From Sphingobacterium yanglingense (lineage in GTDB: Bacteria; Bacteroidota; Bacteroidia; Sphingobacteriales; Sphingobacteriaceae): a stretch of 64,000 nucleotides of DNA. The DNA is taken from contig NZ_SNYV01000016.1 of assembly GCF_004363245.1 (NCBI RefSeq), positions 310,001 through 374,000 on the forward strand. The letters run 5' to 3'. Positions 42,940 to 52,946 of the stretch are shown here, in pieces (position 1 is the first letter of the stretch; every line of letters begins with the position of its first letter). The notes under the pieces are model-generated. The model had not been told where the DNA came from and searched no databases. It was given only the letters and a program-made list of their open reading frames with translations. A program made the translations under genes and the position numbers.

Positions 42940-45744
42940 ATGCAAAATAAGAAGGAGCAAAATCCAAAATCTCATATCCAAATCAAGGGAGCGCGTGTCA
43001 ATAACCTGAAAAACATTGATGTTGATATCCCGAAGAACAAATTGGTGGTCATCACGGGCATGTCGGGTTCAGGCAAGTCGTCTTTGGCTTTTGATACCTT
43101 GTATGCCGAAGGTCAACGTCGTTATGTAGAAAGTCTATCGTCGTATGCACGCCAGTTTATGGGACGAATGCACAAACCCGAAGTAGATTATATTAAGGGG
43201 ATAGCTCCTGCTATTGCAATCGAACAGAAAGTAATCACGAGCAATCCGAGATCTACCGTCGGGACATCAACCGAGATCTATGACTATCTCAAACTTCTTT
43301 TTGCACGAATAGGAAAAACCTATTCTCCGATTTCTGGCGAGGTGGTTTCCAAGAACTCCGTATCCGCTATCGTAGATCGGATCCTAACCTACCCAATAGA
43401 TTCTACAGTCACGATTTTCAGTCCCTTGCATCCTACCAACGGGCGAAAGTTGAAAGAAGAACTTTCTTTATTACTTCAAAAAGGTTTTGTCCGTATATTC
43501 TTCAACGGGGCTATCGAAAAGATCGAGTCCGTAATTGAAGATAAATCCGTCTCCAACAAAACATTTAAGGCCGGCGATATTGAAATCGTTATCGACCGTA
43601 TACGCCTTGATGGCGAAGAAGACACGACCACACGTCTAGCAGACTCCATACAGACGGCTTATTTTGAAGGTAAAGGAGAATGTACAGTAGAGGTTGAAGG
43701 ACAACGCTTTCATTTTTCGGACAAATTTGAATTAGACGGAATCACCTTTGAAGAACCTACACCTAACTTTTTCAGTTTTAACAATCCATTCGGTGCCTGC
43801 CGCCGTTGTGAAGGGTACGGTAAAGTCATCGGCATAGACCCCGATCTAGTGGTACCAGACAAAAGCAAGTCTGTTTATGACGGTGCTCTGGCCCCTTGGC
43901 GCGGTGAGAAAATGGGTACTTGGTTAGAAGCCTTAGTGAAAACGGCTATTAAATTTGACTTCCCTATCCATAGGTCATATGGAGATCTTACAAAAGAACA
44001 ACAAGAGCTTCTGTGGACCGGAAATAAATATTTTAGAGGTTTGAATGATTTCTTCCAAGAACTGGAAGAGCAGACCTACAAAATCCAATACCGCGTCATG
44101 CTATCCCGCTACCGAGGCAAAACAGACTGCCCAGAGTGTAAAGGGAGTAGACTACGCAAAGACGCGACATATGTAAAGATTGCCGGTAAATCTATTGTAG
44201 ACCTTGTACTACTTCCTATAGACCAAGCATTGGCATTTTTCAACGGCCTGACGCTATCTGCAAATGAAGCGACAATTGCCAAACGTTTACTTTGGGAGAT
44301 TATAAACCGTATACAGTTCTTATGTGATGTGGGCCTGAGCTACCTGACGCTCAACCGGCTCAGCAACACACTATCCGGTGGAGAGTCTCAACGTATTAAC
44401 TTAGCAACTTCATTAGGTAGTTCTCTCGTCGGCTCTATCTATGTGCTTGATGAGCCAAGTATCGGTCTTCACCCTAAAGATACACAACGGCTTATCAGTG
44501 TCTTGAAAACGCTACGGGATATCGGTAACACGGTTATTGTCGTAGAGCATGAACAAGAAATGATGGAGGCCGCAGATTACTTAATAGATATTGGCCCAGA
44601 GGCCGGAATCAATGGTGGCGAATTGGTCTTTGCGGGGACCTATGAGCAAATACTTAAAGACAAAAAATCATTAACGGGTCAATTCCTCAGCGGTGAAAAA
44701 GAAATTGCTATCCCTAAACAAAGACGTAAATGGTCTGATGTAATTAGCATAAAGGGTGCTAGAGAAAATAATCTACGGGGAGTTCATGTTGATTTTCCGC
44801 TTCATGTATTTACAGTAGTCACAGGAGTATCAGGTTCTGGAAAAACATCTTTAGTAAAGCGAATTCTATATCCTGCACTGCAAAAGTCGTTAGGCAATTA
44901 CGCTGGAGAACAAACCGGACAATTTGATGGTATCGAAGGAGATATCCATCAGATAGAACAGGTCGAAATGGTGGATCAAAACCCAATCGGTCGCTCCTCG
45001 CGTTCAAATCCGGTAACTTATGTAAAGGCCTGGGACGAAATACGAGCCTTATACGCAAACCTTCCCGCAGCCAAAGCTGGAGGTCTAAAGCCGGCGGCCT
45101 TCTCCTTTAACGTAGAAGGGGGACGCTGTGATATCTGTCAGGGGGATGGAGAGGTAAAGATCGAGATGCAGTTTATGGCTGACATTGTACTTCCTTGTGA
45201 AGCCTGTGGGGGGAAACGGTTTAAGCAACATGTACTAGACGTACAGTACCAGGAAAAGTCTGTATCGGATATTCTTGATTTAAGTGTTGATGAGGCGCTA
45301 CTGTTTTTTACAGACCAACCTAAGGTCTTAGCAAAGTTGCAACCTTTACAGGATGTGGGATTAGGCTATATCAAATTAGGTCAATCTTCTAGTACATTAT
45401 CCGGTGGAGAGGCTCAACGTATAAAACTCGCTTCTTTCCTAATCAAGGGCAATAATAGTAAAAAGACCCTGTTCATTTTTGATGAACCTACCACGGGGCT
45501 CCATTTTAATGATATACAGAAACTCTTAACCTCATTCGACGCCCTAATAGCATTAGGCAACAGCATATTAGTCATCGAACATAACATGGATATGATTAAA
45601 TCTGCTGATTGGGTGATAGACATCGGTCCTGAAGGCGGAGAAAAAGGAGGTAATGTTGTTTTTACGGGAACACCTGAGAATTTGGCGAAGTGTAAAGAAA
45701 GTTTTACTGGACAATTTCTCATTAATCACCTTAAAAAAGCTTAA
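42940..45744 (+). CDS. uvrA: Excinuclease ABC subunit A
   Basis: 934 residues with two ABC ATPase modules. The first Walker A is GMSGSGKSS and the second GVSGSGKTS; signature motifs are LSGGESQRI and LSGGEAQRI, and Walker B motifs [11 protein letters not shown] and [11 protein letters not shown]. Zinc modules are seen at CRRCEGYG...CPECKGSR and CDICQGDG...CEACGGKR. It recognises DNA lesions with UvrB. Close to the E. coli length (940). Some core stretches differ from the usual UvrA (for example [16 protein letters not shown]), so it could be the second UvrA paralogue that many Bacteroidota carry. Followed by a terminator. Confidence 0.93.
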   Translation: MQNKKEQNPKSHIQIKGARVNNLKNIDVDIPKNKLVVITGMSGSGKSSLAFDTLYAEGQRRYVESLSSYARQFMGRMHKPEVDYIKGIAPAIAIEQKVITSNPRSTVGTSTEIYDYLKLLFARIGKTYSPISGEVVSKNSVSAIVDRILTYPIDSTVTIFSPLHPTNGRKLKEELSLLLQKGFVRIFFNGAIEKIESVIEDKSVSNKTFKAGDIEIVIDRIRLDGEEDTTTRLADSIQTAYFEGKGECTVEVEGQRFHFSDKFELDGITFEEPTPNFFSFNNPFGACRRCEGYGKVIGIDPDLVVPDKSKSVYDGALAPWRGEKMGTWLEALVKTAIKFDFPIHRSYGDLTKEQQELLWTGNKYFRGLNDFFQELEEQTYKIQYRVMLSRYRGKTDCPECKGSRLRKDATYVKIAGKSIVDLVLLPIDQALAFFNGLTLSANEATIAKRLLWEIINRIQFLCDVGLSYLTLNRLSNTLSGGESQRINLATSLGSSLVGSIYVLDEPSIGLHPKDTQRLISVLKTLRDIGNTVIVVEHEQEMMEAADYLIDIGPEAGINGGELVFAGTYEQILKDKKSLTGQFLSGEKEIAIPKQRRKWSDVISIKGARENNLRGVHVDFPLHVFTVVTGVSGSGKTSLVKRILYPALQKSLGNYAGEQTGQFDGIEGDIHQIEQVEMVDQNPIGRSSRSNPVTYVKAWDEIRALYANLPAAKAGGLKPAAFSFNVEGGRCDICQGDGEVKIEMQFMADIVLPCEACGGKRFKQHVLDVQYQEKSVSDILDLSVDEALLFFTDQPKVLAKLQPLQDVGLGYIKLGQSSSTLSGGEAQRIKLASFLIKGNNSKKTLFIFDEPTTGLHFNDIQKLLTSFDALIALGNSILVIEHNMDMIKSADWVIDIGPEGGEKGGNVVFTGTPENLAKCKESFTGQFLINHLKKA

Positions 45745-45772
45745 TTTGTAGTTCAACAGAACCTTTAAACAG

Positions 45773-45812
45773 ATAAATCTATCAGGAATATCTGTCCTCC
45801 TGATAGATTTAT
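45773..45812 (+). terminator. Terminator downstream of uvrA
   Basis: A perfect 15-bp stem (ATAAATCTATCAGGA and its complement) with a 10-base loop, 28 bases past the stop codon and 22 bases before pafA. Confidence 0.75.
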
Positions 45813-45834
45813 TGTCCTTAAAACAATTATTCCA

Positions 45835-47475
45835 ATGAAAAAACATTTCATTTTCTTTCTCGCGCTAGCTCTAGCGTTTGTCAAAGATGTAAACGCACAA
45901 GTGGAAAGACCTAAATTGGTAGTCGGCCTCATGGTAGATCAAATGCGATGGGACTATTTGTATCGTTTCGCAGACCGCTATGGCAACGACGGCTTCAAAA
46001 GAATTTTAAAGGAAGGTTTCTCTTGCGAGAATACCTTGATTAACTACATACCTACATATACCGCAATTGGTCACAGTTCAGTCTATACAGGATCGGTACC
46101 TGCTATTCATGGTATTGCTGGCAATGATTGGATTATACAAGCTACAGGACAGTCCATGTACTGTACCCAGGATGAAAACGTACAGGGGGTCGGTACAACG
46201 GAAAAAGAAGGAAAACAGTCGCCCCGTAATCTACTAGCATCTACAATCACCGATCAACTTAAACTAGCAACAAACTTTCAGTCTAAGGTAATTGGTATCG
46301 CTATTAAGGACCGAGGAGGTATACTTCCTGCTGGGCACTTTGCTGATGCAGCCTATTGGTTTGAAGCCAAATCTGGTGATTGGATATCGAGCACGTTTTA
46401 CATGAAAGACCTTCCAAAATGGGTCAACACATTTAACAAACAAAAACTACCTGAAAAATACCTTAAACAAGACTGGAATACATTATACCCTATAGAGACC
46501 TATACCAATAGTATTGCTGATGACAATATCTATGAAGGAAAATGGCCGGGAGAGAAATCGCCTACCTTCCCTAGAAAGACATCGGAACTGATGAAAGATG
46601 CAGGCTATGAACTAATAAAGACGACACCTCAGGGCAATACGTTGACACTAGACTTTGCCAAGGCCGCAATCGAGCATGAAAACATGGGTAAAAACCCGAC
46701 GAACAATACGGACTTTCTTTGTGTCAGCCTATCGGCAACAGATTATGTGGGACATCGTTACTCCCTATCTGCAGTGGAGATCGAAGATACCTACCTTCGT
46801 CTAGATAAAGACATTGCTGATTTTTTAGCTTATCTCGATAAAACAGTTGGTGAGGGAAACTATACATTTTTCTTGACTGCAGATCACGCGGCTTCTTACA
46901 ATCCACTGTACTATACGGATCAACGCGGAAACGGGGGATATCTATTTACGAGACAGATACAGCGTGAACTTAATACGGAATTGGCAAAAAAATTTGGTTC
47001 TGACAAACTGGTACGAAGCCTAATGAACTATCAGGTACACCTAGACTACACACTAATAGAATCTTTAGATCTGGATATCGATGATGTCAAGAAAGTAATT
47101 ATCAAAAACTTAAAACACCAAGATGGTGTGGCTTATGTGGTGGATATGGAAGGTGGCGAAAACATGTTCTTGCCTGCCCCTATTCGCGAAAAAATTATCA
47201 ATGGTTACAACCGCAAGAATAGTGGCGCGATACAGATCATAGCAGAGCCTCAATGGTACTCGGGTACTCCACGAGGTACAGGTACAACGCACGGTGTATG
47301 GTCGGCATATGATTCGCACATCCCTTTATTGTTTATGGGCTGGGGGATAAAACCTGGAGTAAGCAACAGATCTGTGCAGATTGTGGATATAGCTCCTACA
47401 CTTGCTTCCTTGCTACACGTCATGGAACCAAACGGCAACATAGGCCACACTATTGTCGAAGTATTGGGACAATAG
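45835..47475 (+). CDS. pafA: PafA-type periplasmic alkaline phosphatase
   Basis: 546 residues with a signal peptide ending KDVNAQ. This is the phosphate-irrepressible monoesterase PafA of the alkaline phosphatase superfamily: the first zinc Asp in GLMVDQMRWDY, the nucleophile Thr in YTAIGHSSVYTG, the phosphate-binding Lys/Arg pair in AIKDRGGILPAGH, zinc ligands in SATDYVGHRY and TADHAASY, and a late His in GTTHGVW. It releases inorganic phosphate from phosphomonoesters in the periplasm. Full length, all named residues present. It sits behind the uvrA terminator, so it must have its own promoter. Confidence 0.94.
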   Translation: MKKHFIFFLALALAFVKDVNAQVERPKLVVGLMVDQMRWDYLYRFADRYGNDGFKRILKEGFSCENTLINYIPTYTAIGHSSVYTGSVPAIHGIAGNDWIIQATGQSMYCTQDENVQGVGTTEKEGKQSPRNLLASTITDQLKLATNFQSKVIGIAIKDRGGILPAGHFADAAYWFEAKSGDWISSTFYMKDLPKWVNTFNKQKLPEKYLKQDWNTLYPIETYTNSIADDNIYEGKWPGEKSPTFPRKTSELMKDAGYELIKTTPQGNTLTLDFAKAAIEHENMGKNPTNNTDFLCVSLSATDYVGHRYSLSAVEIEDTYLRLDKDIADFLAYLDKTVGEGNYTFFLTADHAASYNPLYYTDQRGNGGYLFTRQIQRELNTELAKKFGSDKLVRSLMNYQVHLDYTLIESLDLDIDDVKKVIIKNLKHQDGVAYVVDMEGGENMFLPAPIREKIINGYNRKNSGAIQIIAEPQWYSGTPRGTGTTHGVWSAYDSHIPLLFMGWGIKPGVSNRSVQIVDIAPTLASLLHVMEPNGNIGHTIVEVLGQ

Positions 47476-47495
47476 CTATTAAGCGTAATATTTCG

Positions 47496-47503
47496 TATTT
47501 TTG
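47496..47503 (+). promoter_or_regulatory. Candidate -7 box for the Rrf2 regulator
   Basis: TATTTTTG, 19 bases before the ATG at 47523. Confidence 0.4.
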
Positions 47504-47522
47504 AGGCAACAGAATACAGACT

Positions 47523-47957
47523 ATGATTTCAAAAAAAACTAAGTATGCGATAAAGGCCCTAATGGTATTGGGAAGGAACTATGGCAATGAGCCAATGCAA
47601 ATTGTCAAGATTGCTGAGGAGGAGCGTATCCCAAAAAAGTTTTTGGAACAGATCCTGTTGGAAATGCGAAATGCAGGGATTCTATATTCAAAGAAAGGGG
47701 CTGGAGGTGGCTATAGCTTAAATAAGGCACCTGAGGATATTTATCTTTCACAAGTAATGCGGCTTATTGACGGTCCTATTGCACTCTTACCCTGCGTCAG
47801 CCTTAACTTCTACCGCTCTTGTGAAGAATGTACTGAAGAGCATGCCTGCGGTATCCGCGATACGTTTATCGATGTACGTAATGCAATGCTTCAAATATTG
47901 AATGACACAAGTATTGCTTCTTTAATAAACAAAGAAAAAGAGCTGAGCCTAGACTAA
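47523..47957 (+). CDS. Rrf2-family transcriptional regulator
   Basis: 144 residues with an N-terminal winged helix of the Rrf2 type (SKKTKYAIKALMVLGRNYG, IPKKFLEQILLEMRNAGILYSKKGAGGGYSL in outline). Four cysteines between about 90 and 115 (LPCVSLNFYRSCEECTEEHAC) could hold an iron-sulfur cluster, as in IscR and RsrR, making it an iron, redox or nitric-oxide sensor. It is not beside iron-sulfur assembly or cysteine genes, so its targets are unknown. Confidence 0.92.
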   Translation: MISKKTKYAIKALMVLGRNYGNEPMQIVKIAEEERIPKKFLEQILLEMRNAGILYSKKGAGGGYSLNKAPEDIYLSQVMRLIDGPIALLPCVSLNFYRSCEECTEEHACGIRDTFIDVRNAMLQILNDTSIASLINKEKELSLD

Positions 47958-47983
47958 GATCAACATAAAAGCAGCAATAAAAG

Positions 47984-48013
47984 AAAAGCTCCTCATGTAC
48001 ATGAGGAGCTTTT
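47984..48013. terminator. Bidirectional terminator between the Rrf2 gene and rng
   Basis: A perfect 30-base palindrome with core CTCCTCATGTACATGAGGAG, A run before and T run after, between convergent genes. Confidence 0.9.
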
Positions 48014-48022
48014 TTAATCTCT

Positions 48023-49576
48023 TTATAACTTTATTTCTTCATCCTTCGAGTTGAAGAAGTGAAATTCTGTTAAGTAATAGGACTGGACCGGTTTTACCTT
48101 TATCCATTTTCCATACTTGAAAAACCACTTGATTCGCTTAGAGATCAAACCAGACTTAATGTAGGCGTCTATATAAGGGTGCACACATAAGGAAACTCCC
48201 TTTTCGTTTTGCTCTTCGAGTATGAAACTCAAGTTGTTTTCAATATCATCAAGTAATACGATACTTGACCTAATTTCTCCCGTACCATCACAAGCAGGAC
48301 ATTTTTCATTAGTCACAACACTCATTTCCGGACGCACGCGCTGTCGCGTGATTTGTACCAAGCCGAATTTACTCGGAGGAAGTATAGTATGTCGAGCTCT
48401 ATCTTCTCCCATACATTCCTTAAGATAGGTATACAGCTCTTTTCGATTCTGAGGCTTATGCATGTCTATAAAGTCTATAACGACGATACCACCCATATCC
48501 CGCAAGCGCAATTGTCGAGCAATTTCTCTCGCGGCCTCTTTATTTACTAAAAGTGCATTATCTTCTTGATTTTCTTTGCTTGCAATACGGTTACCGCTAT
48601 TAACATCTACAACGTGTAATGCCTCGGTATGTTCTATCACCAAGTAAGCACCACCTTGCAGATTAACCGTCTTGCCAAAAGCTGCCTTAATCTGCTTTTC
48701 AACACCAAAGTGATCAAAAATTGGTTCTTTATGCTTATAAAGCTTTACAATTTTTTCTAACTCCGGTGAGATCTCCTGTACATAGGATTTTGTCTCCTCG
48801 TATATGACAGGGTCATTAACATATATATGAGTGAACTCATCCGTCAACAAATCCCGCAGAATGGTAGATGCTCTATCCATTTCGCCAAGGACTTTTTGCG
48901 GAGGTTCAGCTTTTTTAAGGCGCTTGGTAAAAAGCTCCCATTTCGAAATCAAATCCAGAAGGTCTTTTTGAAGCTCTTCAACTCCTTTTCCTTCAGACAC
49001 TGTGCGTATGATTACTCCGAAGTTTGCAGGTTTTATACTTTCTACAATCTTCTTTAGTCTCGTACGCTCAGCACCACCTTTGATTTTCTTGGAAATAGAA
49101 ACAGAACTTGAAAAGGGCACAAGTACAACAAAACGTCCTGCGATGGATAAATCCGAGCTCAGCCGTGGCCCTTTTGTTGATATTGGCTCTTTTGCTATCT
49201 GTACAGGCAACAATACATTCCGGCTTAATACTTCCGAAATTTTGCCTGCTTTATCGATATCCTTTTCAAGCTTTAGACTATTAAGCAGATTCTCTTGATA
49301 ACTGCCATTCTTTACTACTCGCGTAAGCTTAAGTAAGGATTGTACCTGTGGACCTAAATCTAAGTAATGCAAAAAAGCGTCCTTATCGTAGCCTACATCT
49401 ACGAACGCAGCATTCAATCCAGGCATAATCTTCTTGATTCGGCCGAGATAAATATCTCCTACCGCAAAATGATTGTCTACCTGTTCCTTATTTAGTTCTA
49501 CAAGTTGCTTGTCCTGTAGTAAAGCAATAGTCACCCCATTCTCAGGGGTCGAATCGATAATTAATTCCTTTACCAA
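48023..49576 (-). CDS. rng: Ribonuclease G/E family endoribonuclease
   Basis: 517 residues of the RNase G type: N-terminal S1 domain (AVGDIYLGRIKKIMPGLNAAFVDVGYDKDAFLHY), then the catalytic DNase I-like region with DVNSGNR and VIDFIDM carrying the metal-binding Asp residues, and the zinc-link CPACDGTG. It cleaves single-stranded RNA in rRNA and mRNA processing. The only possible start is the TTG at 49576: a TAG stop lies two codons upstream and no ATG is near. It follows HU, a TPR protein and a 29-residue basic protein on the same strand. Confidence 0.94.
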   Translation of the reverse strand: MVKELIIDSTPENGVTIALLQDKQLVELNKEQVDNHFAVGDIYLGRIKKIMPGLNAAFVDVGYDKDAFLHYLDLGPQVQSLLKLTRVVKNGSYQENLLNSLKLEKDIDKAGKISEVLSRNVLLPVQIAKEPISTKGPRLSSDLSIAGRFVVLVPFSSSVSISKKIKGGAERTRLKKIVESIKPANFGVIIRTVSEGKGVEELQKDLLDLISKWELFTKRLKKAEPPQKVLGEMDRASTILRDLLTDEFTHIYVNDPVIYEETKSYVQEISPELEKIVKLYKHKEPIFDHFGVEKQIKAAFGKTVNLQGGAYLVIEHTEALHVVDVNSGNRIASKENQEDNALLVNKEAAREIARQLRLRDMGGIVVIDFIDMHKPQNRKELYTYLKECMGEDRARHTILPPSKFGLVQITRQRVRPEMSVVTNEKCPACDGTGEIRSSIVLLDDIENNLSFILEEQNEKGVSLCVHPYIDAYIKSGLISKRIKWFFKYGKWIKVKPVQSYYLTEFHFFNSKDEEIKL

Positions 49577-49713
49577 CAGCTACTAAATTTGGGGACAATA
49601 GTACCTCGCGTACTATCTTATATCATCCCAATGAAACATAAATTTGTTTAAGAAAACTCCATCAAAAGATGGTCGTTTAACATTCACAAAAAACAAATGT
49701 TCTCCAATGAAAA

Positions 49714-49756
49714 ATACAATCTATGATCAAACAGCTAAGTTTATCATAGATTGTAT
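49714..49756 (-). terminator. Hairpin between the basic 29-residue gene and rng
   Basis: A perfect 14-bp stem (ATACAATCTATGAT and its complement) with a 15-base loop, about 40 bases past the stop codon of the small gene. The remaining DNA to the rng start holds only a short AGTAC-N5-GTACT repeat (49600-49614). Confidence 0.6.
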
Positions 49757-49797
49757 AGCGTCTCTGAAGACTAATCTCCTTAGACCATCGACAAGAA

Positions 49798-49887
49798 CTA
49801 TTTTTTCTTGTGTCTATTTTTTCTTAAACGTTTTTTACGTTTGTGAGTAGCCATTTTGTGTCTTTTTCTTTTTTTTCCGCTTGGCAT
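49798..49887 (-). CDS. 29-residue Lys/Arg-rich protein, bS22/mS38 (AURKAIP1/COX24)-like ribosomal protein
   Basis: Starting at the ATG at 49887 it encodes MPSGKKRKRHKMATHKRKKR, then LRKNRHKKK and a TAG stop. About two thirds of the residues are Lys, Arg or His. This matches from memory a very short protein conserved in Bacteroidota and grouped with the AURKAIP1/COX24 family, which includes mycobacterial bS22 and mitochondrial mS38 on the small ribosomal subunit. It lies between a TPR protein gene and RNase G, 42 bases after the former. The reading frame and composition are certain; the ribosomal role is inferred. Confidence 0.72.
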   Translation of the reverse strand: MPSGKKRKRHKMATHKRKKRLRKNRHKKK

Positions 49888-49929
49888 AGCTTAATGTTTT
49901 TAAATAATGTTAATGAATTTTGTTAATTA

Positions 49930-50769
49930 TTATTTACTCAATGCTTCTATCTGACGATCAATATATTGAGATAAGGCCGGGTCTGCCGCTATTTCTTTGC
50001 TTTTTTGATAAGCCGCAATAGCTTCATTCTTAAGACCGATTTTTTCGTAGCTTGTAGCTAAATAAAAGTAAGATTCTGCATCTGGTTTTACTTCGACAAC
50101 AGTTTTGAATCGCTCTATTGCTTTATCAAACTGCTGTGAACGTATAGAGAACAAACCTAATGTCTTATTCGCTTCTACATTTTTTGGTTCTGCCGTGACA
50201 ACCTCTCTAAGTAACGCAATACCCGCCATAGGATTATTCGATCCAGTAACAAGTGCTGCTCCTAGTCCAGTTTTCGCCGGCAAACTATTAGCATCTAATT
50301 CAACTGCTTTTTCATAAGCAGCAATAGCAAACTGATTTAATGCAGTAGCCATTACTGTATCCTGTTGATTGGTGTAACCCGCACGAAAAGCATCACCGGC
50401 TTTCAACCAGTATTCAAACTTAGGAGATAGTTGTGCTAGCTCCTGATAAATGAATCCTTGAGGAATCGGCTTAGCCACATCGTCCCATTTGGTCACTAAT
50501 TGTTCTAGCAACGCAATTTTTTGTTCACCTTCAGCTTTCTCTACCTGGGCTTCGATTGCCGAAATATCTTGGGATAGGGAAGAATTAATACTTTGTTTTG
50601 CAATTTCAGAAACACTCTTCAACGTGTACATCGATGATGAAGATTCTTCTGTCGTCGCCTCAGTGGCGCCTTTATTCTTATCTACCAAACCTTTAATAGG
50701 CTGAGCCAATAGTCCTCCCATTAGTACAACGACTAATGCAATAACGATAATCTGTTTGGTATTAAGCAT
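49930..50769 (-). CDS. Membrane-anchored TPR-repeat protein
   Basis: 279 residues with one N-terminal membrane segment (about 7-24), a Ser/Thr/Glu-rich linker, and TPR-like helical repeats from about 95 on, clearest in KNVEANKTLGLFSIRSQQFDKAIERFKTVVEVKPDAESY-type repeats and YLATSYEKIGLKNEAIAAYQKSKEIA. TPRs bind partner proteins; nothing here names the partner. Fourteen bases downstream of the HU gene, so cotranscribed with it. Confidence 0.85.
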   Translation of the reverse strand: MLNTKQIIVIALVVVLMGGLLAQPIKGLVDKNKGATEATTEESSSSMYTLKSVSEIAKQSINSSLSQDISAIEAQVEKAEGEQKIALLEQLVTKWDDVAKPIPQGFIYQELAQLSPKFEYWLKAGDAFRAGYTNQQDTVMATALNQFAIAAYEKAVELDANSLPAKTGLGAALVTGSNNPMAGIALLREVVTAEPKNVEANKTLGLFSIRSQQFDKAIERFKTVVEVKPDAESYFYLATSYEKIGLKNEAIAAYQKSKEIAADPALSQYIDRQIEALSK

Positions 50770-50783
50770 AGGGCTAATTTAAA

Positions 50784-51077
50784 TTAATTTTTTACTTTAT
50801 TACCATTTTTTACTTTTTCAACAAAAACTTTTGCTGGTTTGAAGCTTGGCACATAGTGCTCAGGGATAATAATTGCTGTGTTTTTGGAAATATTACGTGC
50901 TGTTTTCTCAGCTCTCTTTTTAACAACAAAACTTCCAAATCCTCTAACGTATACATTCTCTCCTTCAATCATCGCATTTTTAACAACCTTGAAAAACGCT
51001 TCAACCGTTTCTTGTACATCAACCTTCTCTAAGCCTGTCTTGTTAGAGATCTCTGCAATAATTTCTGCTTTAGTCAT
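50784..51077 (-). CDS. HU/IHF-family DNA-binding protein
   Basis: 97 residues: MTKAEIIAEISNKTGLEKVDVQETVEAFF at the start, the hallmark FGSFVVKKRAEKTARN with beta arms, and NTAIIIPEHYVPSFKPAKVF at the end. HU proteins bend and compact DNA as dimers. First gene of a minus-strand group with the TPR, basic-peptide and RNase G genes. A -7 box is at 51130-51137. Confidence 0.94.
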   Translation of the reverse strand: MTKAEIIAEISNKTGLEKVDVQETVEAFFKVVKNAMIEGENVYVRGFGSFVVKKRAEKTARNISKNTAIIIPEHYVPSFKPAKVFVEKVKNGNKVKN

Positions 51078-51129
51078 ATCTATTATTCTGTAATTATATT
51101 ATTCCACCATAAACCCACATTTGGGGTTG

Positions 51130-51137
51130 CAAAATTA
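51130..51137 (-). promoter_or_regulatory. Candidate -7 box for the HU gene
   Basis: Minus-strand TAATTTTG, giving a leader of about 45 bases. Confidence 0.45.
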
Positions 51138-51284
51138 TCTTTTTTAAATGAGCTTTGAAAATATTTTGAATCATTTCTCCAACATATTTTTTTCATTTTC
51201 AAACGATTACCCCCGAGTGAGACACAACCTGCACTTCAAATCGGATGCAAATCTACCATTATTTTGCTGATTTTCAAATATTTA

Positions 51285-52346
51285 TTACTTTTTTGACAAA
51301 TACGCCTCAGCCAAAAAAATCAGGTCTTCCTCTATGTGTAACGCTGAAATCACTACCCTATTTAGCAAGGGACTATCAGGCAATGGATAAGGAAAACTGG
51401 AAATAAGAACCTGCCGATGCAAGAAATGACGGTACAAATGAGCATCACTTGATGTAAAAACAGGGAAAGAAGGAATGTAAGAGAGCTTATCATCACCTTC
51501 TATCAACTGACTAAAATACACAATATTATGGTGCAATTGGCTGAAAGCACGCTGATAAAACTCCATTCCATTAATAAGCGTATACACTGCAGCCGGGGAG
51601 GGAGGTGACGCCCCTCTAAACATTGGGTGTTTCTTTACCTGTTCGATTGCCCCCTTCTCCCCCATCACAATTCCTGCATCTGTTCCCATTCCTTTTGCCA
51701 ACGAAGCGACTATTAAAACCTCAACATTGGGCTTTCCCTGAACAAACTCAAGATCAACAGAAATAGCATCCCTCCTAGCTATTCCAATCCCATGTGAATC
51801 ATCCAGAATAAAAAATAGCCTTTTACTAGGATCGCACAATTCAACAAATGGCTTAAAATCGTAATAACTAGGCTTTAGATTATCTAAAGTATTAGACACG
51901 ATCAAAAACTCTGTCTGCTGAGAGGAGTTAATATACGTAATGGCTGTATCACGCCACTCATCAAAGGAGCGTCGGTCTGAAGGCACGCCATCAAGCCACA
52001 AAGCAGGATGGGCATCTGGCGCATACAATACCTCTCGCCCCACGGATAAGGTGCGTACAGCCACCTGTGCCGCCAAATAACCGCTAGAGAGTAAGCCAGC
52101 TGCACCAAAACCAAATCGCTCAGCCAAAAGTTGCTCAGCATCATCGTATATACCTAACTGGACATTATTGGATCGGGAAGTCCCGTTGTTCAACCCGTAG
52201 ATATCTATCCCTTTTTTATACAATTCGATATATCCCGGATTATCGAGCAATCCCAAATAAGCGGTACCTCCAAAAAAACGATATTGCTCCCCATCTTTGA
52301 CGATTATCCTGCCAGTGGGCTGGTGCAACTGCTGAAATGCTGTCAT
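51285..52346 (-). CDS. Fold-type I PLP enzyme, 8-amino-7-oxononanoate synthase-like
   Basis: 353 residues related to the alpha-oxoamine synthases (BioF, Kbl) and class I/II aminotransferases. GTAYLGL near the N-terminus, GASGL-like GAAGLLSSGYLA, the cofactor site LDDSHGIGI and the PLP-lysine in VASLAKGMG are present. It is about 30-40 residues shorter than BioF or Kbl, and the usual loop after the first strand is reduced, so the acyl-CoA and amino-acid substrates are unknown. No biotin gene lies nearby. It probably stands alone. Confidence 0.85.
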   Translation of the reverse strand: MTAFQQLHQPTGRIIVKDGEQYRFFGGTAYLGLLDNPGYIELYKKGIDIYGLNNGTSRSNNVQLGIYDDAEQLLAERFGFGAAGLLSSGYLAAQVAVRTLSVGREVLYAPDAHPALWLDGVPSDRRSFDEWRDTAITYINSSQQTEFLIVSNTLDNLKPSYYDFKPFVELCDPSKRLFFILDDSHGIGIARRDAISVDLEFVQGKPNVEVLIVASLAKGMGTDAGIVMGEKGAIEQVKKHPMFRGASPPSPAAVYTLINGMEFYQRAFSQLHHNIVYFSQLIEGDDKLSYIPSFPVFTSSDAHLYRHFLHRQVLISSFPYPLPDSPLLNRVVISALHIEEDLIFLAEAYLSKK

Positions 52347-52393
52347 ATCGACTAAATTAAATATTTTTCCGTAAATCTATCTGCTATCAAAGA

Positions 52394-52861
52394 TCAATAC
52401 AGGTGATAATTCAAAGGCAAACTTAAGCCCACAGAAAAACTAAACCCTTTAACTGTTCCAAGATCTTCTTTGGCCTTCAGATCAAAACCATAGCCGACAC
52501 CAAATTCCATTAGATTAAACAGACCAACACCAACCTTAGGGGTAATGGTATAAGGAGTTATCTCTCCTTTCACAAATGGCCAGGCTCCCTTGGCACCTAG
52601 ATAATAGGTTAGCCCAAGCTCGGGCACAACGTGGGTCTTTCTATTCTTCCATGACAAATTTGTACCTCCATCAATCCGCAGGTAATTTGCATAACCTAAA
52701 TCCGTAAGTCCCCAAAAGGAAGCTTTCAGGAAATTAGCTTTTTGATATTGATAGCCTAAGGACGGTCCCCAGATCCACTTGTTGTGAGTCGGCTTATCCT
52801 GCGCTCTTATGGCACTGACTGACACCGAAAGCAATACCAATAAACCTAAGATGTACTTCAT
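52394..52861 (-). CDS. Exported beta-barrel-like protein of unknown function
   Basis: 155 residues with a signal peptide ending AIRAQ. The mature part is a run of alternating residues with Gly and aromatic residues (WGPSLGYQYQKANF, YLRIDGGTNLSW, VPELGLTYYLG, YTITPKVGVGLFNLMEFGVGYGFDL, FSFSVGLSLPL), as in a small 8-strand outer membrane barrel. I recognise no named family. It lies between the PLP enzyme and the glycosylase on the same strand, with gaps of 47 and 85 bases. Confidence 0.72.
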   Translation of the reverse strand: MKYILGLLVLLSVSVSAIRAQDKPTHNKWIWGPSLGYQYQKANFLKASFWGLTDLGYANYLRIDGGTNLSWKNRKTHVVPELGLTYYLGAKGAWPFVKGEITPYTITPKVGVGLFNLMEFGVGYGFDLKAKEDLGTVKGFSFSVGLSLPLNYHLY

Positions 52862-52946
52862 TCTTCTGTTGTATTTAAATGATCAATTATATTAAGTGGC
52901 ACCGAAGCCTGATTCATTTTCTCATCTTTCGCCCCATAGAGCAGGG

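Noticed and set aside
49600-49614. AGTAC-N5-GTACT repeat upstream of rng as an operator
   Set aside because: Five-base arms are expected by chance in a window of this size.
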